Of a stretch of DNA of 64,000 nt, positions 8,561 to 17,482 are shown piece by piece (the first letter of the stretch is position 1; each line of letters starts with the position of its first letter). A program made the position numbers and the translations under genes. The notes under the pieces are model-generated. The model was given only the letters and a program-made list of their open reading frames with translations. It was not told the origin of the DNA and searched no databases. This stretch comes from Clostridium sp. OM02-18AC. Lineage in GTDB: Bacteria; Bacillota; Clostridia; Lachnospirales; Lachnospiraceae. The stretch is from assembly GCF_003481825.1 (NCBI RefSeq), contig NZ_QULW01000008.1, positions 82,789 to 146,788 on the forward strand, written 5' to 3'.

Positions 8561-10576
8561 ATGAGAGACGGCTTTATCCGCGCAGCGGCAGCCACACCAA
8601 AGATTAAGGTTGCAGATCCGGTCCATAACCGGCAGGAAATCTGCAAGATCATAGAAGAGTCCGAAAAGAAAGGCGTGGAGCTTCTGGTATTTCCAGAGCT
8701 GTGCCTTTCCGGATATACCTGTAACGACCTGTTTTTACAGGAGGTTTTGCTGGAACAGGTGAAAGACGAACTGAAAACGGTCGTATCGTTTACCAGGGAC
8801 CGGCATATGCTGGTATTTGTGGGACTCCCGTGGGAGCATGAAGGCAAGCTCTATAATGCAGCTGCAGCGATCTGCGGCGGCGAGCTTCTTGGACTGGTTA
8901 CAAAGACAAATCTGCCAAACTATTCTGAATTTTATGAACTGCGTCATTTTACTCCGGGTATGGAAACTCCGGTTATGACAGACTGGCTGGATACCCAGGT
9001 ACCTATGGGAACCAATCTTTTATTTACCTGCAAAGAGTACCCGAAACTGACCGTGGCAGCAGAAATCTGCGAGGATGTATGGGTTCCGTGTCCGCCAAGT
9101 ATCCGCCACGCACTTGCAGGTGCAACGGTTATTGTAAACTGTTCCGCAAGTGACGAAGTGGTCGGAAAGGATTCTTACCGGAGAGAACTGATCTGCGGAC
9201 AGTCTGCAAGACTCATCTGCGGTTATGTTTACGCGAATGCCGGGGAAGGTGAATCTACGCAGGATCTGGTGTTTGGCGGTCACAATATCATTGCGGAGAA
9301 CGGAACCCGTCTGGCAGAATCCAAACGCTTTGCGCCGGAAACAGTCTGTGCAGACCTGGATCTGGAACGCTTAAACGCAGAGCGGCGCCGCACGACTACG
9401 TATCCGGCACCGGACCGCAGTGCTTACCAGACAATCCGTTTTTCTCTTGGCGCTGGAAACAGAGCAGAGCGCAGCAGCGAATGTAAAAACGGGCAGGACC
9501 AGCAGAAAACCGGCAAAGCTGTTTCTGACATACAGACGGATGAAAAGCTGCTCCGCTATATTGATAACCGTCCTTTCGTTCCGCACGATATGCGGGAGCG
9601 CAGCCGGCGCTGTGAGGAAATTTTTACCATTCAGGCTATGGGACTGAAAAAACGTCTGGAGCATACCGGCTGCAGTCACGTCGTGCTTGGAATCTCCGGC
9701 GGACTGGACTCCACGCTGGCGCTTTTGGTAGCGGCGAGAGCATTTGATATGCTGGATATTCCGCGCAGCCAGATCCATGCGATCACTATGCCGTGTTTTG
9801 GAACCACGGACCGGACGTACCAGAATGCCTGCCAGATGACCAGAAAGCTGGGGGCATCGTTAAAAGAAATTGATATCAAGGCATCGGTAACAAGACATTT
9901 TGAAGATATTGGTCATGACATTACGGTTCACGATGTGACTTATGAGAACGGTCAGGCCAGGGAGCGTACCCAGATTCTCATGGATATTGCAAACCAGGTG
10001 GGCGGCATGGTCATCGGAACCGGAGACATGTCAGAGCTGGCGCTTGGCTGGGCAACCTACAATGGAGACCATATGTCCATGTACGGTGTCAATGTTTCCG
10101 TGCCGAAAACCCTGGTGCGCCATCTGGTGCGTTACTATGCAGATGTGTGCGGGGAAGAAGAACTGAAAGCAGTTCTCCTGGATGTTTTGGATACTCCGGT
10201 AAGTCCGGAACTGCTTCCGCCGGAAAATGGTGTCATTTCCCAGAAAACAGAGGATCTGGTGGGACCATATGAGCTTCACGATTTCTTCCTTTACTATGTG
10301 CTGAGATTTGGCTTTAAGCCTTCCAGAATCTACCGGATGGCTCTGCAGGCATTTGAGGGAGAATATGAGAAAGAAGTCATTTACAAATGGCTGAACGTTT
10401 TTTACCGCAGATTTTTTGCACAGCAGTTTAAACGTTCCTGTCTGCCGGATGGTCCGAAGGTAGGTTCCGTGGCAGTTTCCCCGCGCGGCGATCTGCGCAT
10501 GCCGAGTGACGCAGCAAGGCGGATCTGGATGGATGATTTAGAAAGCATCAAATTAAAGGAGAATACAAAAGCGTGA
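8561..10576 (+). CDS. nadE: NAD+ synthase, glutamine-hydrolysing
   Basis: Two-domain enzyme making NAD+ from nicotinate adenine dinucleotide, ATP and glutamine. The N-terminal nitrilase-like glutaminase domain (about 1-290) shows the Glu-Lys-Cys triad in context: Glu in VFPELCLSGY, Lys in VTKTNLPNYSEF, Cys in AAEICEDVWVP. The C-terminal synthetase has the PP-loop GISGGLDSTLAL and GTGDMSELALGW. A low-complexity linker (SSECKNGQDQQKTGKAVSD) joins them. The start at 8561 is preferred: AGGAGG at 8547-8552 lies 8 bases upstream, against 2 bases for the ATG at 8555; the 758-residue frame beginning at 8300 runs through the divergent promoter region. The stop overlaps the next start (GTGA), implying coupling. 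Confidence 0.93.
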   Translation: MRDGFIRAAAATPKIKVADPVHNRQEICKIIEESEKKGVELLVFPELCLSGYTCNDLFLQEVLLEQVKDELKTVVSFTRDRHMLVFVGLPWEHEGKLYNAAAAICGGELLGLVTKTNLPNYSEFYELRHFTPGMETPVMTDWLDTQVPMGTNLLFTCKEYPKLTVAAEICEDVWVPCPPSIRHALAGATVIVNCSASDEVVGKDSYRRELICGQSARLICGYVYANAGEGESTQDLVFGGHNIIAENGTRLAESKRFAPETVCADLDLERLNAERRRTTTYPAPDRSAYQTIRFSLGAGNRAERSSECKNGQDQQKTGKAVSDIQTDEKLLRYIDNRPFVPHDMRERSRRCEEIFTIQAMGLKKRLEHTGCSHVVLGISGGLDSTLALLVAARAFDMLDIPRSQIHAITMPCFGTTDRTYQNACQMTRKLGASLKEIDIKASVTRHFEDIGHDITVHDVTYENGQARERTQILMDIANQVGGMVIGTGDMSELALGWATYNGDHMSMYGVNVSVPKTLVRHLVRYYADVCGEEELKAVLLDVLDTPVSPELLPPENGVISQKTEDLVGPYELHDFFLYYVLRFGFKPSRIYRMALQAFEGEYEKEVIYKWLNVFYRRFFAQQFKRSCLPDGPKVGSVAVSPRGDLRMPSDAARRIWMDDLESIKLKENTKA

Positions 10577-11451
10577 TCAGCAGTACAACCAACAAACAGG
10601 TGAAATTTGTGAATGCCCTGGTGAAAAAAGCAAAAACCAGAAGAGAGGAAGATCTGTTCGTGGCAGAGGGACTCCGCATGTGCACTGAAATTCCGAAGGA
10701 CCGCGTTCACACACTTTATATATCGGAAAGCTTCAGCAGGACAAAGGAATGCAAGGCACTTAAGGAAGGGGTAAAACATGTCGAACTGGTGACGGATGAT
10801 GTGTTTAAGAGCCTTTCCGACACACAGACGCCGCAGGGCATTCTGGCACTGGTGAAGCAGTATCATTATACGCTGGACGAGGTGGTTGGAAAAAACTCGA
10901 AAGAAGTTTCCGGGGTATCGGCGCAGAAACCAGATGAAGCGGAAAAAATGCAGACAAAACCGGCGCTTCTCATGGTGCTGGAAACGATTCAGGATCCGGG
11001 AAATCTGGGAACGATCCTTCGCGCAGGCGAGGGTGCCGGTGTGACCGGGGTGGTGATGGACGCAAACACCACCGATATTTATAACCCAAAGGTAATCCGT
11101 TCCACGATGGGTTCTGTGCTCCGTATGCCATTTGTTTATGTGGAGAATCTTCATGAAACGCTGCAGGAACTGAAAAAAAGGAATATCCGGCTGTTTGCGG
11201 CTCATTTAAAAGGAAAACAGGCGTACGACCTGGAAGATTATACCGGGAATACTGCATTTCTCATTGGGAACGAGGGCAATGGTCTGACCGACGAAACTGC
11301 AGCCATGGCAGACACGTATGTCCGCATCCCGATGGAGGGACGTGTGGAATCTTTAAATGCTGCAGTCGCGGCTTCGGTTCTCATGTTTGAGGCAGCGCGG
11401 CAGCGCCGCAGTGCCGGAACAGCTGGAAGAGAAACAACAATAAAACAATAA
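10573..11451 (+). CDS. TrmH/SpoU family RNA 2'-O-methyltransferase
   Basis: 292-residue SAM-dependent RNA methyltransferase of the knotted SPOUT fold, with a GTG start overlapping the nadE stop. The N-terminal substrate-binding domain (about 1-95, VAEGLRMCTEIP) is followed by an unusual charged linker (about 100-130, KNSKEVSGVSAQKPDEAEK). The catalytic motifs are motif 1 DPGNLGTILRAGEGAGV, motif 2 LIGNEGNGLTDE and motif 3 IPMEGRVESLNAAVAASV. Homologues modify 23S rRNA or tRNA ribose; the exact target cannot be told from this sequence. Operonic with nadE. Confidence 0.9.
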   Translation: MISSTTNKQVKFVNALVKKAKTRREEDLFVAEGLRMCTEIPKDRVHTLYISESFSRTKECKALKEGVKHVELVTDDVFKSLSDTQTPQGILALVKQYHYTLDEVVGKNSKEVSGVSAQKPDEAEKMQTKPALLMVLETIQDPGNLGTILRAGEGAGVTGVVMDANTTDIYNPKVIRSTMGSVLRMPFVYVENLHETLQELKKRNIRLFAAHLKGKQAYDLEDYTGNTAFLIGNEGNGLTDETAAMADTYVRIPMEGRVESLNAAVAASVLMFEAARQRRSAGTAGRETTIKQ

Positions 11452-11470
11452 AAATAAGGGGGAGTTTGTT

Positions 11471-11911
11471 ATGGCAGCGATTTACTGGCTCATTGCATTT
11501 GTGATTCTGGTGGGCATTGAAATCATGACCACAGCCCTGACAACGATCTGGTTTGCAGGAGGTGCCGTGATCGCCTTTTTTGCGGCTGTCTTTGGTGCAC
11601 CGGTACCGGTCCAGCTTCTGGTATTTGTGGTGATCTCATTCATTTTACTTTTCCTGACCCGTCCGCTGGCTGTGAAGTATATCAATACTTCTACCGTCAA
11701 AACAAATGTGGACAGCCTGATCGGAAAAGAAGCCAGGGTAACGGCTGAGATCAACAATGCAAAAGAGTGCGGGAGTGTTTCTGTCCAGGGGCAGGAATGG
11801 ACGGCACGTTCCGCAGAGGAGGATGTGGTTTATCCGGAAGGAACCAGAGTCTGGATCCGTGAGATCCAGGGTGTGAAACTGATTGTAAGCAATGAAAAAG
11901 CGCGACTGTGA
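11471..11911 (+). CDS. NfeD family membrane protein
   Basis: 146-residue short NfeD: two or three N-terminal helices (YWLIAFVILVGIEIMTTALT, VIAFFAAVFGAPVPVQLLVF) and a C-terminal OB-fold domain (about 80-146, GKEARVTAEINNAKECGSV to VWIREIQGVKLIV). NfeD proteins sit in the membrane with their OB domain in the cytoplasm and act with SPFH/slipin partners in membrane organisation. The partner slipin gene follows after 42 bases. RBS AAGGGGGAG lies just upstream of the start. Confidence 0.9.
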   Translation: MAAIYWLIAFVILVGIEIMTTALTTIWFAGGAVIAFFAAVFGAPVPVQLLVFVVISFILLFLTRPLAVKYINTSTVKTNVDSLIGKEARVTAEINNAKECGSVSVQGQEWTARSAEEDVVYPEGTRVWIREIQGVKLIVSNEKARL

Positions 11912-11953
11912 GAAAAGCAAACAGTTGCGGCAAATCGTAAAGGAGGAATCTTA

Positions 11954-12895
11954 ATGGGTATTCTGTTCATTTTTCCGTTACTGATCGTAATTTTAGCGGT
12001 TCTGGCATCCTGCATCCGCATTGTCCCGCAGGCGCAGGCTCTGGTCGTGGAACGTCTTGGCGCCTATCTTGACACCTGGTCTGTAGGTGTGCATTTTCTG
12101 GTCCCGTTTGTTGACCGTGTCGCAAAAAAGGTCAGCTTAAAGGAGCAGGTTGTGGATTTTGATCCGCAGCCGGTTATCACAAAAGATAATGTTACCATGC
12201 GGATCGACACCGTGGTATTTTTCCAGATCACAGATCCGAAACTGTATGCTTACGGTGTGGTAAATCCGATCATGGCAATCGAAAACCTGACTGCAACGAC
12301 ACTGAGAAATATCATCGGTGACCTGGAACTGGACCAGACTTTAACCTCCCGCGAGACCATCAATACCAAGATGCGCGCATCCCTGGATGTGGCAACCGAT
12401 CCGTGGGGCATTAAGGTTAACCGTGTGGAGCTCAAAAACATCATCCCTCCGGCAGCCATTCAGGATGCCATGGAGAAACAGATGAAGGCAGAGCGAGAGC
12501 GCCGTGAGGCAATCCTGCGTGCAGAGGGTGAGAAAAAGTCCACCATTCTGGTTGCGGAAGGTAAAAAGGAATCCGCAATTCTGGATGCAGAGGCGGATAA
12601 GCAGGCTGCAATCCTTCATGCTGAGGCAGAGAAAGAGCGCCGCATCCGCGAGGCAGAAGGTGAAGCTGAGGCAATTTTAAAGGTACAGCAGGCGAAGGCA
12701 GATGGTATCCGCTTCTTAAAAGAGGCCGGAGCCGATGCGGCAGTGCTCCAGCTTAAGAGTCTGGAAGCATTTGCAGCGGCAGCAGACGGCAAGGCAACCA
12801 AGATCATCATTCCGTCGGAAATCCAGAATATGGCTGGTCTGGTGACTTCTGTGGCAGAGATCGCAAAGACATCATCGACACAGGCGCAAGAATAG
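11954..12895 (+). CDS. SPFH/Band 7 (slipin-type) membrane protein
   Basis: 313-residue stomatin/paraslipin. An N-terminal membrane anchor (FIFPLLIVILAVLASCI) leads into a band-7 domain (about 25-185: VVERLGAYLDTWSVGVHFLV, TKDNVTMRIDTVVFFQI, LRNIIGDLELDQTLTSRE). A helical region rich in Ala/Glu follows, built of a repeated pattern (RAEGEKKS, VAEGKKES, DAEADKQA, HAEAEKER, EAEGEAEA), which forms the oligomerising coiled coil. Together with the upstream NfeD it forms the classic NfeD-slipin operon, thought to scaffold membrane microdomains. RBS AAAGGAGG is 8 bases before the start. Confidence 0.93.
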   Translation: MGILFIFPLLIVILAVLASCIRIVPQAQALVVERLGAYLDTWSVGVHFLVPFVDRVAKKVSLKEQVVDFDPQPVITKDNVTMRIDTVVFFQITDPKLYAYGVVNPIMAIENLTATTLRNIIGDLELDQTLTSRETINTKMRASLDVATDPWGIKVNRVELKNIIPPAAIQDAMEKQMKAERERREAILRAEGEKKSTILVAEGKKESAILDAEADKQAAILHAEAEKERRIREAEGEAEAILKVQQAKADGIRFLKEAGADAAVLQLKSLEAFAAAADGKATKIIIPSEIQNMAGLVTSVAEIAKTSSTQAQE

Positions 12896-12981
12896 AAACC
12901 TGGAAATATAGAAAACTGGAAAGTTCAGAAAACAAAAGATTGAAAAAGATAACCATTCTGGAATGACGGTTTCCCAAAAGC

Positions 12982-13000
12982 ATGTTATTAAAATTAACAT
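12982..13000. promoter_or_regulatory. AT-rich dyad upstream of argF, possible arginine-repressor box
   Basis: ATGTTA and TAACAT arms flank a TTAAAAT centre, 26 bases before the argF start. ArgR boxes are AT-rich dyads of this length and position, but the match to the usual TGAAT/ATTCA arms is poor, so this is a weak suggestion based mainly on location. Confidence 0.3.
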
Positions 13001-13025
13001 AAAAATGTACAGAGGAGAGATGATT

Positions 13026-14015
13026 ATGAATTTAAAGGGAAGACATTTCTTAACATTGAAAGATTACACACCGGAGGAAATCCTGTATCTGCTGGATCTT
13101 GCAGCGGAAGTAAAACGTAAGAAAAAAGAGGAAATCCCGGTAGATAACTACAGAGGAAAAAATGTAGCACTGATCTTTGAAAAGACCAGTACCAGAACCA
13201 GATGCTCCTTCGAGGTAGCAGCGCACGATATGGGAATGGGTACTACCTATCTGGATCCGTCAGGTTCCCAGATCGGTAAGAAAGAGAGCATTGCAGATAC
13301 GGCACGTGTTCTTGGACGTATTTATGATGGTATAGAGTACCGTGGCTTTGGACAGGAAATCGTGGAGGAACTTGCCAAGTATGCAGGCGTTCCGGTATGG
13401 AACGGTCTGACCAACGAATATCATCCGACCCAGATGCTTGCTGATATGCTGACGATCCGTGAGCAGCTCGGCAGATTAAAAGGTGTAAAGCTGGTTTACA
13501 TGGGCGATGCCCGTTACAATATGGGTAACTCCCTGATGATCGTCTGCGCAAAGCTTGGTCTGCACTTTGTGGCATGTGCACCGAAGAAGTATTTCCCGAA
13601 CGCAGAGCTGGTTGCACAGTGCGAGGAATATGCAAAGGCATCCGGTGCTACCATTACCCTGACCGAGAATGTGGAAGAGGGAACCAAAAACGCCGATGTT
13701 ATTTATACGGATGTATGGGTATCCATGGGTGAGCCGGATGAAGTATGGGAGGAGCGTATCCGTGAACTGACTCCGTACAAGGTAACAGCTGATGTCATGA
13801 AGAATGCAGGGGAACAGGCGATCTTCTTACACTGCCTGCCGGCATTCCATGATTTAAAGACCAAGATCGGTGCTGAGATGGGCAAACGTTTCGGCATTAC
13901 CGATATGGAAGTAACGGATGAGGTATTTGAGTCTGCACAGTCCAGAGTATTCGATGAGGCAGAAAACCGTATGCACACCATCAAAGCAGTGATGATGGCA
14001 ACACTTGGAGTATAA
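13026..14015 (+). CDS. argF: Ornithine carbamoyltransferase
   Basis: 329-residue enzyme that forms citrulline from ornithine and carbamoyl phosphate (or runs the reverse in arginine fermentation). The carbamoyl-phosphate site reads EKTSTRTRCSFEVA, with DPSGSQIGKKES and NEYHPTQMLAD; the ornithine-specific loop is HCLPAFHD. The start at 13026 is 8 bases after the GAGGAG site, better than the ATG at 13020. It stands apart from other arg genes, so whether it acts anabolically (argF) or catabolically (arcB) is not settled by context. The following small membrane-protein gene begins 3 bases after the stop. Confidence 0.93.
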   Translation: MNLKGRHFLTLKDYTPEEILYLLDLAAEVKRKKKEEIPVDNYRGKNVALIFEKTSTRTRCSFEVAAHDMGMGTTYLDPSGSQIGKKESIADTARVLGRIYDGIEYRGFGQEIVEELAKYAGVPVWNGLTNEYHPTQMLADMLTIREQLGRLKGVKLVYMGDARYNMGNSLMIVCAKLGLHFVACAPKKYFPNAELVAQCEEYAKASGATITLTENVEEGTKNADVIYTDVWVSMGEPDEVWEERIRELTPYKVTADVMKNAGEQAIFLHCLPAFHDLKTKIGAEMGKRFGITDMEVTDEVFESAQSRVFDEAENRMHTIKAVMMATLGV

Positions 14016-14018
14016 AAG

Positions 14019-14324
14019 ATGGCAGGACAGGAGAAAAAACGCAATCCGCGCAGCAGCGCGCTGGTTTTGGATCTGCTGCATATCGTGATCGGTATTCTTG
14101 TGGTTATCTGTGCCATATTAGCGTTTTTGGATCCGGAGGGGAACAGTATTCTGTTCCCCGTGATTTTCTGGCTTGCTGCTGTACTGAACGGTGTGATGGG
14201 CGGATTCCGGCTGCGTTTTAGCGGGCATGATAGGAAAAAACAGGCAGGAGGAGCGCTGCAGTGCCTGCTGGCGGCAGTTCTTATAACGCTGGGCGTGTTA
14301 AGCGCCGTCAGTATCTGGAGGTAA
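14019..14324 (+). CDS. Small three-helix membrane protein, unknown function
   Basis: 101-residue protein with a basic N-terminus (MAGQEKKRNPRSS) and three hydrophobic helices: LLHIVIGILVVICAILAFL, ILFPVIFWLAAVLNGVM and QCLLAAVLITLGVLSAVSI, with the basic loop GHDRKKQAGG between the second and third. Similar short proteins occur next to birA in related genomes from memory, but I do not know a function. The gene is 3 bases from argF and 3 bases from the birA start, so it is part of the same transcription unit. Confidence 0.75.
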   Translation: MAGQEKKRNPRSSALVLDLLHIVIGILVVICAILAFLDPEGNSILFPVIFWLAAVLNGVMGGFRLRFSGHDRKKQAGGALQCLLAAVLITLGVLSAVSIWR

Positions 14325-14327
14325 GGT

Positions 14328-15308
14328 TTGAAAGACAAAATTTTAAAATTTTTAAAAGAGGCAGATGGTTATGTCTCCGGACAGGAACTCTGTGAACGCC
14401 TTGGGGTATCCCGCACAGCCATTTGGAAAGCAATCCGGCAGCTCGAATCAGAAGGCTATGAGATCGAAGCTGTCCGCAACCGCGGATACCGTCTGCATGA
14501 CAGTGCAGATATCCTGAATGAAGCAGAAATCCGTGCAGCACTGACAACAAAGTGGCTGGGGCATCCGGTAAAATTCCTGGAGGAAATTGATTCTACCAAT
14601 AACGAAGTGCGCCGCATGGCGGAACAGGGAGCCCCTTCCGGGACGCTTGCAGTGGCGGAAATCCAGACTGCAGGAAAAGGACGAAGAGGGCGAAGCTGGA
14701 GTTCTCCAAAAGGAAGCGGAATCTGGCACAGTTTTCTGCTGCGCCCTGATTTTGCACCGACATATGCATCTATGCTGACGCTTCTGACAGCCATGGCAGT
14801 GCAGAAAGCGGTGAAAGATGCGACGGGTCTGGAAAGCCAGATCAAATGGCCGAATGATATTGTAGTAAATGGGAAAAAGGTCTGCGGCATCCTTACGGAA
14901 ATGAGTACGGAGGAAGATGCTATCCGTTATGTGGTAGTTGGAATCGGCATCAATGCCAATACACCGGAATTCCCGGAAGAAATCCGGACTACTGCAACAT
15001 CACTGGCATTGGAGCTGGGGCATCCGGTGCGCCGGACAGAGCTGATCAATGGCGTTATGTGTGCCTTTGAGGAGTATTACCGGATATTCGAGGAGACGCT
15101 GGATTTAAGTCAGCTGAAAAAGCTTTATAATCAGGAACTGGTCAATGTGGGAAGAAAAGTGAAAGTGCTTGCTCCTGGCGGCGATTACACAGGGATTTCC
15201 AAAGGGATCAATGACACAGGAGAGCTGATCGTAGAGCTTGCAGACGGCACCATCCGGGAAGTGAATTCCGGCGAGGTGTCGGTAAGAGGAATTTATGGAT
15301 ATGTATGA
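14328..15308 (+). CDS. birA: Biotin operon repressor / biotin-[acetyl-CoA-carboxylase] ligase
   Basis: 326-residue bifunctional BirA. The N-terminal winged helix (about 1-58: FLKEADGYVSGQELCERLGV, SRTAIWKAIRQLESEGY) is the DNA-binding repressor domain. The ligase domain has DSTNNE (about 88), the biotinyl-AMP loop GKGRRGRSW (116-124) and KWPNDIVVNGKKVCGIL, and a C-terminal SH3-like domain. The start is TTG, preceded by CTGGAGG at 7-base spacing. It overlaps the mutY start by 14 bases. It attaches biotin to carboxylases and probably represses biotin uptake or synthesis genes, which are not in view. Confidence 0.93.
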   Translation: MKDKILKFLKEADGYVSGQELCERLGVSRTAIWKAIRQLESEGYEIEAVRNRGYRLHDSADILNEAEIRAALTTKWLGHPVKFLEEIDSTNNEVRRMAEQGAPSGTLAVAEIQTAGKGRRGRSWSSPKGSGIWHSFLLRPDFAPTYASMLTLLTAMAVQKAVKDATGLESQIKWPNDIVVNGKKVCGILTEMSTEEDAIRYVVVGIGINANTPEFPEEIRTTATSLALELGHPVRRTELINGVMCAFEEYYRIFEETLDLSQLKKLYNQELVNVGRKVKVLAPGGDYTGISKGINDTGELIVELADGTIREVNSGEVSVRGIYGYV

Positions 15309-16410
15309 TGCAAAACATTTATATGACCGTCTGAAGGTCGCTGAGCGCGAGAATGAAATGCTGGATCTGGATACCAGGCTGCGGGCCATGAATGGTCCGT
15401 TGCTTTCCTGGTATGAGGAGCATGCAAGAATTCTTCCATGGAGAGAAAATCCGGAAGGTTACCGGGTCTGGATTTCCGAAATTATGCTGCAGCAGACCAG
15501 GGTGGAGGCGGTCAAACCATATTTTGAACGCTTTCTTGAGGCGCTGCCGGATGTGAAATCGCTGGCTTTGGTGGAAGATGACCGGCTGATGAAACTCTGG
15601 GAGGGCCTCGGTTACTATAACCGGGCGCGCAATTTAAAGAAAGCTGCCGGAATCATCCTGGAAGAGTACGGCGGGAAAATGCCGGAAACGTATGAGGAGT
15701 TATTGAAATTGCCTGGAATCGGAAGTTATACGGCAGGAGCAATTTCTTCCATTGCATTTGGACATCCGGTTCCGGCGGTAGACGGAAATGTACTCCGCGT
15801 GATCTCGAGGGTGACAGCCAGCCGGGAAGATATTTTAAAGGTGTCCACCAAAAAGTGGATGGAACAGCATCTGCGCGAAACGATGCCGAAGGACCGGGCA
15901 AGTCATTTCAATCAGGGACTCATTGAAATTGGAGCCATTGTATGTGTGCCAAACGGTCAGCCGCACTGTGGGGAGTGTCCTCTGGAATCCATCTGCCTGG
16001 CGAAAAAACAAAACCTGATCGCGGAAATTCCGGTAAAAACGCCACCGAAAAAAAGACGTCTGGAAGATAAGACGGTGTGTATTCTGGAATGCGGCGGTCA
16101 GGTGGCATTGAAAAAACGGGATGATACCGGGCTTCTGGCATCGCTTTATGAACTGCCAAACTGCGAAGGGTATCTGGAAGCGGAGGACGTGCCGGAGGCT
16201 TTTGGACTGGATCCGGAGAACATCGTCGAACTGGAACAAATCGGTCCGGCAAAACACATTTTTTCCCACGTAGAATGGCATATGATTGGCTACCGGGTAA
16301 AATTAAAGGAAAAAATTCCAGACAGTTACATTGCAGCTGGTAAGAATGAGCTGAAAACAATCTATGCACTGCCGAATGCGTTTGGCAGGTATACAAAGAT
16401 GATAAAATGA
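15295..16410 (+). CDS. mutY: A/G-specific adenine DNA glycosylase
   Basis: 371-residue base-excision repair enzyme that removes adenine mispaired with 8-oxoguanine. The catalytic Glu is in EIMLQQTRVEAV, the helix-hairpin-helix is KLPGIGSYTAGAI, the catalytic Asp is in PAVDGNVLRV, and the [4Fe-4S] ligands follow C-x6-C-x2-C-x5-C (CVPNGQPHCGECPLESIC). The C-terminal NUDIX-like 8-oxoG recognition domain covers about residues 255-370 (HIFSHVEWHMIGYRV). The N-terminal about 30 residues precede the conserved core and may reflect an early start; ATG 15301 is the alternative. The gene overlaps birA by 14 bases. Confidence 0.94.
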   Translation: MDMYDAKHLYDRLKVAERENEMLDLDTRLRAMNGPLLSWYEEHARILPWRENPEGYRVWISEIMLQQTRVEAVKPYFERFLEALPDVKSLALVEDDRLMKLWEGLGYYNRARNLKKAAGIILEEYGGKMPETYEELLKLPGIGSYTAGAISSIAFGHPVPAVDGNVLRVISRVTASREDILKVSTKKWMEQHLRETMPKDRASHFNQGLIEIGAIVCVPNGQPHCGECPLESICLAKKQNLIAEIPVKTPPKKRRLEDKTVCILECGGQVALKKRDDTGLLASLYELPNCEGYLEAEDVPEAFGLDPENIVELEQIGPAKHIFSHVEWHMIGYRVKLKEKIPDSYIAAGKNELKTIYALPNAFGRYTKMIK

Positions 16411-16443
16411 GGATAATGATGAGAAGGAGGCAGATCGATTCCT

Positions 16444-17382
16444 ATGGTTAAGAAAAAACAGATGCTTCTGATTATTAATCCAAGATCGGGCAGAGAGAAA
16501 ATCCGTTTAAAACTTCTGGATATTCTGGATGCCTATACAGGCGCGGGATATCAGATCCAGGTTTACGTGACCCAGAAAGCACTGGATGCACGTGATGCCG
16601 TACTCAAATATGGATCCAGGAAAGACCTGATCGTATGCAGCGGCGGAGATGGTACGCTCAATGAGGTCATTTCGGGAATGATGGAACTGAAAAAGCCTGT
16701 GCGGCTGGGATATATTCCTGCCGGCTCTACCAATGATTTTGCATCCAGCTTAAAATTGCCGAAACAGATGATGCCGGCTGCGCTGAATGCAGTAAACGGA
16801 GTACCAGGCGCAATTGATATCGGACGGTTCTGTAAGGACCGGTATTTTGTTTATGTAGCCGGATTTGGTGCTTTCACGGAAGTATCCTATCTGACACCGC
16901 AGGATAAGAAAAATCTGCTGGGGCATCAGGCTTATGTGCTGGAAGGGGTGAAAAGCCTCGCTTCGATCAAGTCGTATCCGATGAAAATTACAAGTCCGGA
17001 AGAAACGCTGGAAGGAGAATTTATCTACGGCATGGTCACGAACACGGTCAGCGTTGGTGGCTTTAAAGGGCTGGTAACCCAGGATGTGGCATTGAATGAT
17101 GGACTGTTTGAGGTACTTCTGATCCGTACTCCGAAGACTCCTCTGGAACTCAGCGGCATTGTTACCGGTCTTTTGATGCGGGAAGAAGAAAAAAGTGAGC
17201 TGGTTTATAAGTTCAAAACCAAAAGTCTGCATATCCAGGCATATGAGCCGGTAGACTGGGTACTGGACGGTGAATTTGGCGGAACCAGAACCGAGGTGTC
17301 CATAGAAAATCTGCAGCAGCAGATCGAGATTTTGTGCCCGTCGTCTTCCAAAAGCCGGAATGGTGTACAAAATGAAAAATAA
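16444..17382 (+). CDS. Diacylglycerol/lipid kinase family protein (YegS/BmrU-like)
   Basis: 312-residue lipid kinase of the DAGK catalytic family. The nucleotide motifs are IINPRSGREK near the N-terminus and VCSGGDGTLNEVISGM (about 62-77), followed by GYIPAGSTNDFASSL. The C-terminal beta-sandwich carries the YEPVDWVLDGEFGG segment. It probably phosphorylates diacylglycerol or a related lipid at the membrane. Start choice is uncertain: AAGGAGG at 16424-16430 lies 13 bases before the ATG, while an in-frame ATT at 16438 would have 7-base spacing. I keep the ATG. Confidence 0.88.
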   Translation: MVKKKQMLLIINPRSGREKIRLKLLDILDAYTGAGYQIQVYVTQKALDARDAVLKYGSRKDLIVCSGGDGTLNEVISGMMELKKPVRLGYIPAGSTNDFASSLKLPKQMMPAALNAVNGVPGAIDIGRFCKDRYFVYVAGFGAFTEVSYLTPQDKKNLLGHQAYVLEGVKSLASIKSYPMKITSPEETLEGEFIYGMVTNTVSVGGFKGLVTQDVALNDGLFEVLLIRTPKTPLELSGIVTGLLMREEEKSELVYKFKTKSLHIQAYEPVDWVLDGEFGGTRTEVSIENLQQQIEILCPSSSKSRNGVQNEK

Positions 17383-17405
17383 GCGGAGAATAATGAAAAT
17401 AATTG

Positions 17406-17434
17406 TTGAAATCTGACACCGGATATTATATAAT
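17406..17434 (+). promoter_or_regulatory. Promoter of rpoD
   Basis: TTGAAA (17406-17411), 17-base spacer, TATAAT (17429-17434), 48 bases before the rpoD start. A near-consensus housekeeping promoter. Confidence 0.75.
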
Positions 17435-17482
17435 GATTTGATGTGTAGGCTTTCATAGACCTTCAAATGAAAGGATGTTACT

